Positions 42,806 to 51,800 of a DNA stretch of 64,000 nucleotides are shown here, piece after piece. The stretch comes from Pseudomonas sp. B33.4 (GTDB lineage: Bacteria; Pseudomonadota; Gammaproteobacteria; Pseudomonadales; Pseudomonadaceae): positions 5,486,001-5,550,000 of the forward strand of contig NZ_CP140706.1 of the NCBI RefSeq assembly GCF_034555375.1, read 5' to 3'. The translations under genes and the position numbers were made by a program. The notes beneath the pieces were generated by a model. It worked only from the letters and a program-made list of their open reading frames with translations, searched no databases and was not told the origin of the DNA. How positions within the stretch are numbered: position 1 is the first letter of the stretch; each line of letters opens with the position of its first letter.

Positions 42806-44503
42806 ATGATCGTAGGGATTGACCTGGGAACCACCAACAGCCTGGTCGCCGTCTGGCGTGGTGATGCCACCGAGTTGGTGCCCAATGCCCTGGGTCAGTT
42901 CCTGACACCGAGCGTTGTCGGGCTGGATGACCAAGGCCGGATTCTGGTCGGCCAGGCGGCGCGTGAGCGTTTGCACACGCATCCGCGCCTGACCGCATCG
43001 CTGTTCAAGCGCCACATGGGCAGCGCCACGGAAGTTTATCTGGCCGACAAGGCGTTTCGCCCGGAAGAACTCTCCGCGCTGGTGCTCAAGAGTCTGAAAG
43101 AAGACGTCGAGCGCGCATTTGGCGAAACAGTCACCGAAGCCGTGATCAGCGTCCCGGCCTACTTCAGTGATGCCCAGCGCAAGGCTACACGGATCGCCGG
43201 CGAACTGGCCGGGCTGAAGGTCGAGAAGCTGATCAACGAACCGACCGCCGCCGCCCTCGCCTATGGACTGCACCAACGGGACAAGGAAACTTCGTTTCTG
43301 GTTTTCGACCTTGGTGGCGGCACGTTCGACGTGTCGATTCTGGAGCTGTTCGAAGGGGTCATGGAGGTGCGCGCCAGCGCCGGTGACAACTTCCTCGGCG
43401 GCGAAGATTTCGACACCGTACTGCTTGAGCACTTCATCAGCCAGCACCGCTCGGCCGCAGACTTCCCGGAGCGCAGCAGCGTCATCCAGCCCCTGCGTCG
43501 CGAGGCCGAGCGCGTGCGCAAGGCGCTGGGGCAGGACGACAGCGCCGAATTCCGCTTGCAACTCGGTGAGCGGCAGTGGACGCAAACCATCACCCAGCAA
43601 CAGTTGGCGACGCTGTACATGCCGCTGCTCGAACGCCTGCGCGCGCCGATTGAACGGGCGCTGCGCGATGCGCGCATCCGCGTCAGCGACCTCGACGAAA
43701 TTCTGCTGGTCGGCGGCACCACGCGCATGCCGCTGGTACGCAAACTCGCCGCCGGGCTGTTCGGCCGGTTCCCGTCGATCACCCTCGATCCTGATCAGGT
43801 GGTGGCACAGGGCGCGGCCATTCAGGCGGCACTCAAGGCCCGCGCCGCCGCGCTGGAAGAAGTGGTGCTGACCGACGTCTGCTCCTACACGCTGGGCATC
43901 GAGACTTCCACGCAGGTCGGCCGCAATTATGAGAGCGGTCATTACCTGCCGATCATTGAGCGCAACAGCATCGTGCCGGTCAGTCGGGTGAAAACCGTGT
44001 ACACACTGCACGACAATCAGGAACACGTGGTTGTGCGGATCTTTCAGGGCGAAAGCCGTCTGGTCAAAGACAACGTGGCGCTCGGCGAACTGGACATCAA
44101 GGTGCCGAAACGCAAGGCCGGCGAAGTGGCCCTCGATGTGCGTTTCACCTACGACAACAACGGTTTGCTGGAAGCCCAGGTAAAGATTCCCCTGACCGGG
44201 CAACAGCATTCGCTGGTCATCGAGAACAACCCGGGCGTGCTCTCCCCCGAGGAAATCCAGCAACGCCTGCAAAACCTGGCACAGCTGAAAATTCATCCAC
44301 GCGAGCAGCAGGTCAATACGCTGCTGACTGCACGTCTGGAACGCCTCTATCAGGAAAGCCTGGGCGATCTGCGTGATCTGATGGGCGATTGGGCCAAGCA
44401 ATTCCAGATCGCCCTCGACTCTCAGGACGAGCGCCAGATCCGCGAAGTGCGCACTGACTTGAGCCGCCGCCTGAGCGAACTTGATCGCACCCCGTGGCAA
44501 TAA
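42806..44503 (+). CDS. hscC: Hsp70-family chaperone HscC
   Basis: A 565-residue short Hsp70, the usual HscC length (DnaK is ~640). ATPase motifs: GIDLGTTNSLVAVW at residues 4-17, NEPTAAALAYG, FDLGGGTFDVSILE and VGGTTRMPLVR. A substrate-binding domain with a shortened lid follows. The RBS GGGAG precedes ATG 42806. The next gene, encoding a J-domain protein, begins 11 nt after the stop, matching the E. coli hscC-djlB/djlC chaperone pair. Confidence 0.94.
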   Translation: MIVGIDLGTTNSLVAVWRGDATELVPNALGQFLTPSVVGLDDQGRILVGQAARERLHTHPRLTASLFKRHMGSATEVYLADKAFRPEELSALVLKSLKEDVERAFGETVTEAVISVPAYFSDAQRKATRIAGELAGLKVEKLINEPTAAALAYGLHQRDKETSFLVFDLGGGTFDVSILELFEGVMEVRASAGDNFLGGEDFDTVLLEHFISQHRSAADFPERSSVIQPLRREAERVRKALGQDDSAEFRLQLGERQWTQTITQQQLATLYMPLLERLRAPIERALRDARIRVSDLDEILLVGGTTRMPLVRKLAAGLFGRFPSITLDPDQVVAQGAAIQAALKARAAALEEVVLTDVCSYTLGIETSTQVGRNYESGHYLPIIERNSIVPVSRVKTVYTLHDNQEHVVVRIFQGESRLVKDNVALGELDIKVPKRKAGEVALDVRFTYDNNGLLEAQVKIPLTGQQHSLVIENNPGVLSPEEIQQRLQNLAQLKIHPREQQVNTLLTARLERLYQESLGDLRDLMGDWAKQFQIALDSQDERQIREVRTDLSRRLSELDRTPWQ

Positions 44504-44514
44504 GGAGCCTGGCC

Positions 44515-46243
44515 ATGGATTGCTGGTCGGTGCTGCACCTGCACGATGACGCTGAAACCCGCGACATCAAGCGCGCCTATGCGCGCCTGTTGAAAACCTT
44601 CCGCCCCGATGAGGATGCCGAAGGGTTCCAGCGCTTGCGCGAAGCCTACGAACAGGCGCTGGCGATTGCCCAGTGGCGCCTTGAAAACGCTGAGCCTGCC
44701 GACGGAGACGACGTCGCCGTGGCCACGACATCCAGCACCTTTGCCGCACTGGCATTCGATGCTGCGCTGGCAAACAAACACAGCCACGCGCAAAACCCGG
44801 CGTGGGATTTTGCCGGTCTCGACTTTCCGCCCGTCAACCCGGCAGCCCCTGAGCCTTTTGCACCGCTGGCGAAGGATGATGTTTTGCCTGTCGAGCCAGT
44901 GACGGCGGCCCCGGACACAGAGGCGTATGCGCTTGAAGCGCAGGCTGCACGGCAACTGCTTGAGGGGCTATCGCCCGAAAACCTCGACGAGCGTTGGGAT
45001 CAGGCGCAACAACAAGGCTGCGCCAAGGCCGTCGAAAGGCTGTTGCTGCAACTGTGTTTTGAACAGCCACACCTGCGCGCTCCGGTGCTGCACTGGGCCG
45101 TAGTGCAACTCGGATGGTTGGGGCCGTGGCAAGAGGTCCTGATCAATGATCATCAGCGCGACAGGCTCGCCGAGAGCTTGATGTCCGACTATCGCAACAC
45201 CCTGCAAGCGCTGCTCGAAAGTCAGAGCGAACGCGAATTCCTCAACGTGCTCAAACGCTACAGCGCCCAACCGTGGCTGCAGGTTTTCGATCGCCGCGAA
45301 CAATGGCAGCAAACCCTGCTGCACTTGCTCAATGACAGCGAATGGAGCGTGCCGCTGTTTGACCGCATCGGCCAGCTGTTCGGCTGGGATCACAGCAAAG
45401 GCCTGCACCCGCAACCGGTCTGGCTTTGGGACACGCTGATCGAACGCTGCGATCAGGAAAGTTTTTATGACAATCTGCGCGCCAAGGCTGAAAGCGACCG
45501 CACCTGGGCGGCCGACGTACAAGCGGCGCATCTGCTGATCAATCCGCTCAAGCCCCTGCAGCAGAAGAAGATCATCGACGGTTTTGGCCAGAACGAATGG
45601 CAGGCCTGCCATGACTTGTCGGAAAAGCTCAAATGGCGCTTCCCCGAGCTGCTCGCGCGATTACCTTATGCCGACGTTTTTTACTGGCGGCGTTTCCTTC
45701 CGCGGCCCATCGCCGCCGAAACCTGGGTGCGGGTATGGACGGCGATTGCCTTGGCGCTGTGCCTGATCTATCTGGGCCTTGGGAAAAGAAATTCCGCAGA
45801 CCTTATCTTCATTCCAATGATATTTGCCTGCGTACCGGTATGGTTTTTCCGCTTCGCACTGAGCTGGTGGGTGGGTGCTCTCGGCCCATGTCATCGTCCC
45901 GGACCTGTGGCTCACCGAAAGCCTGATTCCGCGCAAATGGAACCCTGACACGCGCTGGCTGGTGATACGCCACGGAGTACCGCAAGGGGTGATGGTGCTG
46001 CTGTTTTCGCTGATGCTTGGCCCGCTGGGGGCGCTCACTTATGTCGGCACGCTGCTGATCGGGCTGGTGCACAAACGCCGTATCGGTTCGCTCGATCCGG
46101 AGCTGAGCAGCCGCCGCCCTTGGCTGACCGCGCTGCATTGGGCGCACTTCAGTCCGCTGCAATTGCTGTTTCTGGTGGTCATGACCGCGATCACGGCGGC
46201 CAGCAGACTGGGCTTTTCGCTCAGTCAACTCATGCCCGGCTAG
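44515..46243 (+). pseudogene. J-domain co-chaperone of HscC (DjlB/DjlC-like), frameshifted near the 3' end
   Basis: Starts at ATG 44515 after AAGGAG. Residues 1-60 are a J domain (DCWSVLHLHDDAETRDIKRA), in which the catalytic HPD is replaced by RPD (TFRPDED). A Pro/Ala-rich linker and a large helical region follow, then C-terminal membrane helices. At the G-rich stretch 45865-45877 the frame breaks. The first frame ends at 45948 with an unrelated tail, while convincing membrane-protein sequence (VPDLWLTESLIPRKW onward) continues in the +1 frame to 46243. Removing one G would join them into ~575 residues. It could be a real mutation, an assembly error or recoding. Confidence 0.8.
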
Positions 46244-46341
46244 GCATGCAGCGCCAGTGCCGCCTGTCACCCAACCGTCACATTCACTTGCTAGCGTCCG
46301 CCCGAAACATACTGAAACAATTAAGCAAAACGGGCTGACAG

Positions 46342-48036
46342 ATGAAAGACGAAACAGACAGCACTGACGCACCTGAATCCGATAACCCGACCGATACCAG
46401 CCGCCGCCGCTTCCTTGGCGGCGTGGCGGTACTGGGTGTCGGCGCCTCGCTGGCCGGATGCGGCAGCGCCGCTGATCAACCGGGCAAACCGACCGAACGC
46501 CCGCTGGCGCCCGCCGAGCTGGACAAGGCCTTGCGCGATCAGGTGAAAACCGTGGTGGTGATCTACGCCGAGAACCGCAGCTTCAACAACCTGTTCGGTG
46601 ATTTCCCCGGTGTCGAAAAACCGCTGGCAGCGCTCAAGCCCGCCGACTATCAACAACGTGATCGCGACGGCTCGCTGCTGCAAACCCTGCCGCCGGTTTG
46701 GGGTGGCATCCTGCAGATCGGCCCGCAAACCCTCGATGGCGTGACCTACCCCAGCGCCACGCAGTTCCAGGAAAACCTGGCCAACGCACCGTTCGCCCTC
46801 AAAGGCCCGAACGCTGAAGATTTGCCACTTGGCCTGGTCACCCGCGATTTGTGGCATGTGTTCTATCAGAACCAGATGCAGATCAACGGTGGCAAGAACG
46901 ACTGTTTTGTCGCCTGGGCCGACTCCGGTGGCTTGACCATGGGCCACTACGCCCAGAGCCGTTATTCCCTGCGCCTGTGGGACGTCGCGCAGGAATTCGT
47001 GCTGTGCGACAACTTCTTCCAGGGCGCCTTCGGTGGCTCGTTCCTCAACCACCAGTACCTGATCAGCGCCACCGCGCCGTTCTATCCGGACGTTGCCAAC
47101 TCGGTGGCCAAATCACAGATCGCCGCGCTGCAAAGCGACGATCCGGCCGATCCGCGCCTCAAGCCGCTGGACGCATCGCCGGCCAGCGCCATGACCGGCC
47201 CGCCGCAGTTCGGCCCAAGTGCACTGACCCCGGATGGCTTCGGCGTCAATACTCTCGCCCCACCCTACTGGCCCACGTGGATTCGCGATCCGGAGCGCCC
47301 GGCGTACGCCAAAGCGGATCTGCCCAACGTCATGGTGCCGCAGACCCACGAACACATCGGCGACAAGCTGTCGAAAAAGCACATCGATTGGGCCTGGTAC
47401 GCCGGCGCGTGGCAGGCGACGCTGGATCAATACAAGGATTCCGGCGGCATTCCGAAGATTCCCAATTTTCAGTATCACCACCAGCCGTTCAACTACTTCA
47501 AGCAGCAAGGCCCGGAAAACCCGCAAGAGCGCAATAAACGCATGCGCGATGCCGGTTTGGGCGATGAGTCGAGCAGCAACAAATTCTTCGCCGATGCCGA
47601 AGCGGGCAAGTTGCCGGCGGTGAGTTTCTACAAACCCCAAGGCAACCTGAACATGCACGCCGGTTATGCCGACGTGGCGTCCGGGGATCGGCACATCTTC
47701 CGCGCGCTGAAAGTGCTGCGCGAAAGCCCGCAATGGCAAAACATGGTAGTGATCGTTACGGTCGACGAAAACGGCGGCTGGTGGGATCACGTCGCCCCGC
47801 CCAAGGGCGACCGCTGGGGTCCTGGGTCACGCGTGCCGGCGCTGGTGGTGTCGCCATTCGCGCGCAAAGGCACGGTGGATCACACGGTCTACGACACCGC
47901 GTCGATCCTGCGGCTGATCACCCGTGTCTTCCAGTTGGAGACCCTTGACGGCCTCAAACAACGGGACGACGCGATGATTGCCCGGGGCCAGAAACCCATG
48001 GGCGATTTGACCAACGCCCTGCATTTTCAGGCCTGA
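46342..48036 (+). CDS. Tat-exported phosphoesterase (acid phosphatase/phospholipase C superfamily)
   Basis: A 564-residue exported protein. Twin-arginine signal SRRRFLGG at residues 20-27 with hydrophobic core, then a lipobox-like SLAGC (Cys40), so it may be a Tat lipoprotein. The alkaline-phosphatase-superfamily domain (PF04185 type) shows VVVIYAENRSFNNLFGDFPG with the metal-binding Glu/Asn, later VTVDENGGWWDHVAPP with Asp and His ligands. It probably hydrolyses phosphomonoesters or phospholipids in the periplasm. No Pho box was seen. Confidence 0.9.
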   Translation: MKDETDSTDAPESDNPTDTSRRRFLGGVAVLGVGASLAGCGSAADQPGKPTERPLAPAELDKALRDQVKTVVVIYAENRSFNNLFGDFPGVEKPLAALKPADYQQRDRDGSLLQTLPPVWGGILQIGPQTLDGVTYPSATQFQENLANAPFALKGPNAEDLPLGLVTRDLWHVFYQNQMQINGGKNDCFVAWADSGGLTMGHYAQSRYSLRLWDVAQEFVLCDNFFQGAFGGSFLNHQYLISATAPFYPDVANSVAKSQIAALQSDDPADPRLKPLDASPASAMTGPPQFGPSALTPDGFGVNTLAPPYWPTWIRDPERPAYAKADLPNVMVPQTHEHIGDKLSKKHIDWAWYAGAWQATLDQYKDSGGIPKIPNFQYHHQPFNYFKQQGPENPQERNKRMRDAGLGDESSSNKFFADAEAGKLPAVSFYKPQGNLNMHAGYADVASGDRHIFRALKVLRESPQWQNMVVIVTVDENGGWWDHVAPPKGDRWGPGSRVPALVVSPFARKGTVDHTVYDTASILRLITRVFQLETLDGLKQRDDAMIARGQKPMGDLTNALHFQA

Positions 48037-48155
48037 AAACCAGCCCTGCGAGTTTGCGCAAAAATCTGCCGATGACGGCTTCTCTGGCAAACGCGACTGA
48101 TCCACTATGAGCCGCCCCCGACACGCGGGGAACCCACGCTGAAAAGGATCTGAGC

Positions 48156-49343
48156 ATGTTCAAACTCGCAGGACTAACCGCCCTGACACTGGCCGTCGCC
48201 GCGCTCACGCTGAGCGCGACCGTCCACGCCGATGTCGATCTGAAACTGGGCAGCACCGAACGCGTGACCCGCCTCTTCGCTTACCCCAACAACTGCAGCG
48301 TGATCTGCTTCCGCAACTGGACGCTGGAACAGACCGTCGCCCATTACCTGAGCCAGAGCGTGCAACGCGATGGTTATGCCGATGCCAAGGTGCTGGTGAA
48401 AACCGACAACGGTCAGCTCTACGCCGAAATCACCGGCGTGCCGAAGGATTACGACAAACCGCTGTCGGCGCTGCTGGACGCAGGAGATCTGGCCTACACC
48501 GGCGCCAGCAAGCTCAATGCCGATGGCAAATGGGCCTATAGCTGGTATCTCTTCCTGCCACTGGGCATGGCCCTGGAAAACCGTAAAAGTGTCGAATTGC
48601 TGCACTTTCCGCCGGATTACTCGCTGACCCAGGCACAGGATTATCTGCGCTCCAACACCACCGATCGCTGGGCGACGTTGCTGACTGACAACGGCATTCC
48701 GGCCGGGCAAACCCCTGCTTATCAAACCATCATCGACATCGCCCCGATTGCCGCGCCGTCCAATGCCGGCAGCGATCTGGAAGGCGTGTATGACTACTTC
48801 AAGGACTACCAGACCACGCTGGTCAAACAGTTCAGCCAGACCGCCAGCGGCACTACGCTGCCGATGGTCGCGTTCGGCGCGCCGGTGCGTAACTGGATCA
48901 AGCAACAATACGGGCCAACCGTGAATGTCTTGGGGCTGGCGATCATCAGCCCGAGCGAAGGCGTGAAAGTGCCGGTGCTGGGCTCCAACCACCCGAGTTA
49001 CATCTGGTACGCCGCCGACCCGAAGAGCTACACCGGCGACGATGCGCAAGCCAAGGCCGATGCGGCGGGTCTGAAAGTCATGGGGCAGGATTTGAGCGCC
49101 GCCTGCTGGCAGGCCGGAATGGGCAGTAAACCGGGCAGCGATGCGCAGACAACGCTCAACAGTTGCACGCAGACGTGGCAGGTCACGCAGAAAGTCAAAA
49201 CCTGCGAGCTGTTCTATACCTCGATCCGCAACCTGACCCCGGAACAAGCCACCGCCAAGTGCGCGACCACCCCGATCAAGGCGCAACTGAAACAATTGCA
49301 GGCACCGCTGCCAGCCACCGCAATCCCCGCCCCGCACCTGTAA
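48156..49343 (+). CDS. Conserved exported protein of unknown function
   Basis: I do not recognise a named family. A 395-residue protein with a clear Sec signal peptide (MFKLAGLTALTLAVAALTLS, cleavage after TVHA). The mature part begins DVDLKLGSTERVTRLFAYPN. A Cys pair NCSVICF lies near residue 45; two more Cys near the C-terminus (SAACWQAG, LNSCTQTW) and another pair (KTCELFY, ATAKCATT) suggest disulfides and a periplasmic location. It lies 119 nt downstream of the phosphoesterase and may be co-expressed. Confidence 0.72.
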   Translation: MFKLAGLTALTLAVAALTLSATVHADVDLKLGSTERVTRLFAYPNNCSVICFRNWTLEQTVAHYLSQSVQRDGYADAKVLVKTDNGQLYAEITGVPKDYDKPLSALLDAGDLAYTGASKLNADGKWAYSWYLFLPLGMALENRKSVELLHFPPDYSLTQAQDYLRSNTTDRWATLLTDNGIPAGQTPAYQTIIDIAPIAAPSNAGSDLEGVYDYFKDYQTTLVKQFSQTASGTTLPMVAFGAPVRNWIKQQYGPTVNVLGLAIISPSEGVKVPVLGSNHPSYIWYAADPKSYTGDDAQAKADAAGLKVMGQDLSAACWQAGMGSKPGSDAQTTLNSCTQTWQVTQKVKTCELFYTSIRNLTPEQATAKCATTPIKAQLKQLQAPLPATAIPAPHL

Positions 49344-49354
49344 TCGCTGAAGCC

Positions 49355-49384
49355 TTCCCGTGTCAGCCAAGGCTGACGCGGGAA
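49355..49384 (+). terminator. Hairpin after the exported-protein gene
   Basis: TTCCCGTGTCAGCC pairs with GGCTGACGCGGGAA (one G-T pair) 11 nt after the stop; no T tract follows, so it may be a Rho-dependent or stability element. Confidence 0.5.
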
Positions 49385-49398
49385 AGCGTCTAAATCGC

Positions 49399-49429
49399 CT
49401 GTCAGATCTGACAGTAGACCGGCTATACC
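49399..49429 (+). promoter_or_regulatory. Perfect 16-bp palindrome plus CTATACC -10 box upstream of the SET gene
   Basis: CTGTCAGATCTGACAG (49399-49414) is a perfect palindrome, nine nt before CTATACC (49423-49429), which resembles the sigma-S extended -10 CTATACT. The palindrome covers the expected -35 area, so it may be an operator or activator site. The transcript would have a ~80-nt leader with several GGA motifs before ATG 49521. Confidence 0.5.
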
Positions 49430-49520
49430 TAATAGCAGAGGATTGGATCCAAGCAACCACATTGCAGTAATGACAGGACGTCACTCCAAGGAAAGTCGCC
49501 TCCCGGCGACAAGGATCGCA

Positions 49521-50045
49521 ATGAATACCCACGTCATGGCGCAACCTGCACCACGCGACAGCGAAGGGATTTATCCCTTCGCCGGCCTGCCCGTGCGCCT
49601 CGGGTTCCCCTCCAGCAGCGATTACGAAATCGTTCAGGATGCCTATTGCACCCCAACGGGGGTCGTGGCGCGTAGTGAGTTTCTGCAAAACCGGCGGATG
49701 TGCAGGTTTTCAGGCCAGCTGTTGCCCTATCGCTGCCGCCAGACCCGCCAACTGCTGACGGGCATTCACCTCTATGACCCACGCTTTTGCGGATTGATCG
49801 AACACGCCTGCGATCCCAACGTGTTTCTCGACATGAGCGAATTGTGGCTGTGGGCTTTGAAAGATATCCACAGCGGCGAACGCCTGACCATGGATTACAC
49901 CGCCACCGAAGACAAACTGCTGCATCAGTTCGCCTGCGGTTGCGGTTCGCCGCGTTGCCGAGGCTGGATCACCGGCTACAACGAACCACCCAGCCTGGAA
50001 GGCCATCACTTCCTGCAGCGCTGGCGGCATTCCGGCTTGCGCTGA
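49521..50045 (+). CDS. SET domain-containing protein (putative protein-lysine methyltransferase)
   Basis: A 174-residue protein from ATG 49521 (AAGGA before it). The SET core is compact: IEHACDPNVFLDMSELWLWA corresponds to the NHSC/DPN motif, and SGERLTMDYTATED to the catalytic GEELTxDY motif with its Tyr. A post-SET-like CGCGSPRCRGWI zinc cysteine cluster follows. Bacterial SET proteins of this size are uncommon; target unknown. The N-terminal half (FAGLPVRLGFPSSSDYEIVQ) is not recognised. Confidence 0.85.
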   Translation: MNTHVMAQPAPRDSEGIYPFAGLPVRLGFPSSSDYEIVQDAYCTPTGVVARSEFLQNRRMCRFSGQLLPYRCRQTRQLLTGIHLYDPRFCGLIEHACDPNVFLDMSELWLWALKDIHSGERLTMDYTATEDKLLHQFACGCGSPRCRGWITGYNEPPSLEGHHFLQRWRHSGLR

Positions 50046-50053
50046 AAGGTGAG

Positions 50054-50698
50054 TTACACCGCGCCAACCGGACGCAAACGATACTGCGGCGGTAGTTGCT
50101 CGAACCCACTGATGGTGGTGTTCAGACTTTTCCAGCGGCCATCCTTGATGCCGTAAATGCACCCGTGGATCGACAGGCTCTGCCCGCGATGCCAGGCGTT
50201 CTGGATGATGCTGGTGTGGGCGACATTGGCCACTTGCTGGATCACGTTGAGTTCGCACATGCGATCAACCTGCTCTTCTTCGGTCGGCAGCTTGGCCAGT
50301 TCTTCGCGTTTTTCGTAGTACAGATCGCGGATCGATCGCAGCCAGCCGTCGATCAGACCGAACTGACGGTCCTGCATCGACGCGCGCACACCGCCGCAGC
50401 CGTAGTGGCCGGTGACGAGGATATGTTTGACCTTGAGCACGTCGACCGCGTACTGGATCACCGACAGACAGTTGAGGTCGGTGTGCAGTACGACGTTGGC
50501 GACGTTGCGGTGTACGAACAGATCGCCCGGCAACATGCCGACGATTTCGTTGGCCGGTACGCGTGCGTCGGAACAACCGATCCACAGGTATTCAGGGGTT
50601 TGCTGGCGCGCCAGTTTGGCGAAGAAATCCGGGTCTTCCTTGGTGATCGCGTCAGCCCAACGCTCGTTGTTATCAATCAGGTCTTGTAAGTCGTGCAT
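50054..50698 (-). CDS. can: Beta-class carbonic anhydrase
   Basis: Interconverts CO2 and bicarbonate. The 214-residue protein from ATG 50698 has the zinc ligands and dyad in their E. coli Can positions: Cys42, Asp44, Arg46 in GCSDARVP and His98, Cys101 in GHYGCGG. Other conserved stretches are VHRNVANVVLHTDLNCLSVI and SIHGCIYGIKDG. Convergent with the SET-domain gene, 8 nt apart. Confidence 0.97.
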   Translation of the reverse strand: MHDLQDLIDNNERWADAITKEDPDFFAKLARQQTPEYLWIGCSDARVPANEIVGMLPGDLFVHRNVANVVLHTDLNCLSVIQYAVDVLKVKHILVTGHYGCGGVRASMQDRQFGLIDGWLRSIRDLYYEKREELAKLPTEEEQVDRMCELNVIQQVANVAHTSIIQNAWHRGQSLSIHGCIYGIKDGRWKSLNTTISGFEQLPPQYRLRPVGAV

Positions 50699-50839
50699 GC
50701 TGTAAGGCCTCAAGAAAGATGCGCTGGTATGACAGACGACCGCCCGTCGGGGTCACGCCACCAGCGCAAGTGATTTCATTGGAATTCTCGTGTGCCCGGT
50801 GAGTCCACCTAAGTAAGGCCCACAGTATGAGGAATTGCC

Positions 50840-51244
50840 ATGACTGATTCACGACGCCCTTACGATGCCGTGCAACCGGAACCCATCGATGATAACGAAG
50901 ACCGCATGGGTTCGGTGCATGAGCTGGATTTCGACGAAGACGAGCCGAGCGCGAAGATCGGTGATGAGATTCCGCAACGTGAACGTGAGCAGTTGATGCC
51001 GCGTGAACGGGTGCGTGAGGCGGGTATGACCGGGGCTTCGGTCAGTGATCATGAGCCGACGGACGATGACTTGAGCCCGGAAACGCTGATTCATGAAGAC
51101 GGTGCGCGGGATGCCGAAGAAGCGGGCCAAGGCAATCAGGCGGATTGGGATTTGAGCATTGTCGATGAGGATGACATCGGCGGCGGTAATGGCCTGGATG
51201 AGGCAGAGCTGGCGCGGCGGGATCCGCTGGATGGCAACCGCTAA
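50840..51244 (+). CDS. Small acidic protein of unknown function
   Basis: A 134-residue, strongly acidic and probably disordered protein; no Cys, Trp only once, many Asp/Glu runs (HELDFDEDEPSAKIGDEIPQ). The ATG follows GAGGAATTGCC. I recognise it only as a conserved Pseudomonas protein, sometimes labelled a serine kinase/phosphatase without visible catalytic motifs. Flanked by carbonic anhydrase (divergent) and an inverted repeat. Confidence 0.75.
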   Translation: MTDSRRPYDAVQPEPIDDNEDRMGSVHELDFDEDEPSAKIGDEIPQREREQLMPRERVREAGMTGASVSDHEPTDDDLSPETLIHEDGARDAEEAGQGNQADWDLSIVDEDDIGGGNGLDEAELARRDPLDGNR

Positions 51245-51258
51245 TAGACGCGCCTTCT

Positions 51259-51342
51259 TGTAGGAGCTGCCGAAGGCTGCGATCTTTTGATCTTGGTCGT
51301 AACATCAAAATCAAAAGATCGCAGCCTTCGGCAGCTCCTACA
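51259..51342. repeat. Inverted intergenic repeat, GGAGCTGCCGAAGGCTGCGATC type
   Basis: A longer, better preserved copy of the element at 17741-17821, with arms TGTAGGAGCTGCCGAAGGCT and complement around a loop of ~20 nt. It sits between the convergent acidic-protein gene and rimI. Confidence 0.9.
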
Positions 51343-51347
51343 GGTCA

Positions 51348-51800
51348 TCAGTCAACCAGGGTGCAGGCCATCACCACGGCATCTTCACGCCCGCCCACTG
51401 CCGGATAATAATCCCGACGCCGGCCAATTTCGTTGAAGCCATAACGCTCATATAGCTTGAACGCGCCCGTATTGCTGTCACGCACTTCCAGAAAACATTC
51501 CCGCGCCGAAGCCGCATACGCCCGCGACATCAGATGCTCAAGCAACGTCAGCCCCAGCCCGCGCCCTTGATTCTCCGGTTTGACCGTGATGTTGAGCAGA
51601 TGCGCTTCATCCAGAATGATCTGCACCACCCCATGCCCGACCTGTTGCTCACCTTCAAACATCAGCCAGATCTGGTACTTGCCCAGCCCGTCGAGAAAGA
51701 TTCCGCGAGTCCACGGATGGCTGTAAGCGGCGTACTCGATTTTCAGCACGGTTTCCAGATCCGCCTCGGTCATCGGGCGGAACGATACAGCGTCACTCAT
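51348..51800 (-). CDS. rimI: Ribosomal protein S18-alanine N-acetyltransferase
   Basis: GNAT enzyme that acetylates the N-terminus of S18. The 150-residue protein has the acetyl-CoA loop VKPENQGRGLGLTLLEHLM (V-x-P-E-x-Q-G-x-G), the catalytic-type YERYGFNEIGRRRDYYP C-terminal motif and the usual length. Its start overlaps the upstream psi-subunit gene by 8 nt, as in the holD-rimI pair of enterics. Confidence 0.94.
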   Translation of the reverse strand: MSDAVSFRPMTEADLETVLKIEYAAYSHPWTRGIFLDGLGKYQIWLMFEGEQQVGHGVVQIILDEAHLLNITVKPENQGRGLGLTLLEHLMSRAYAASARECFLEVRDSNTGAFKLYERYGFNEIGRRRDYYPAVGGREDAVVMACTLVD

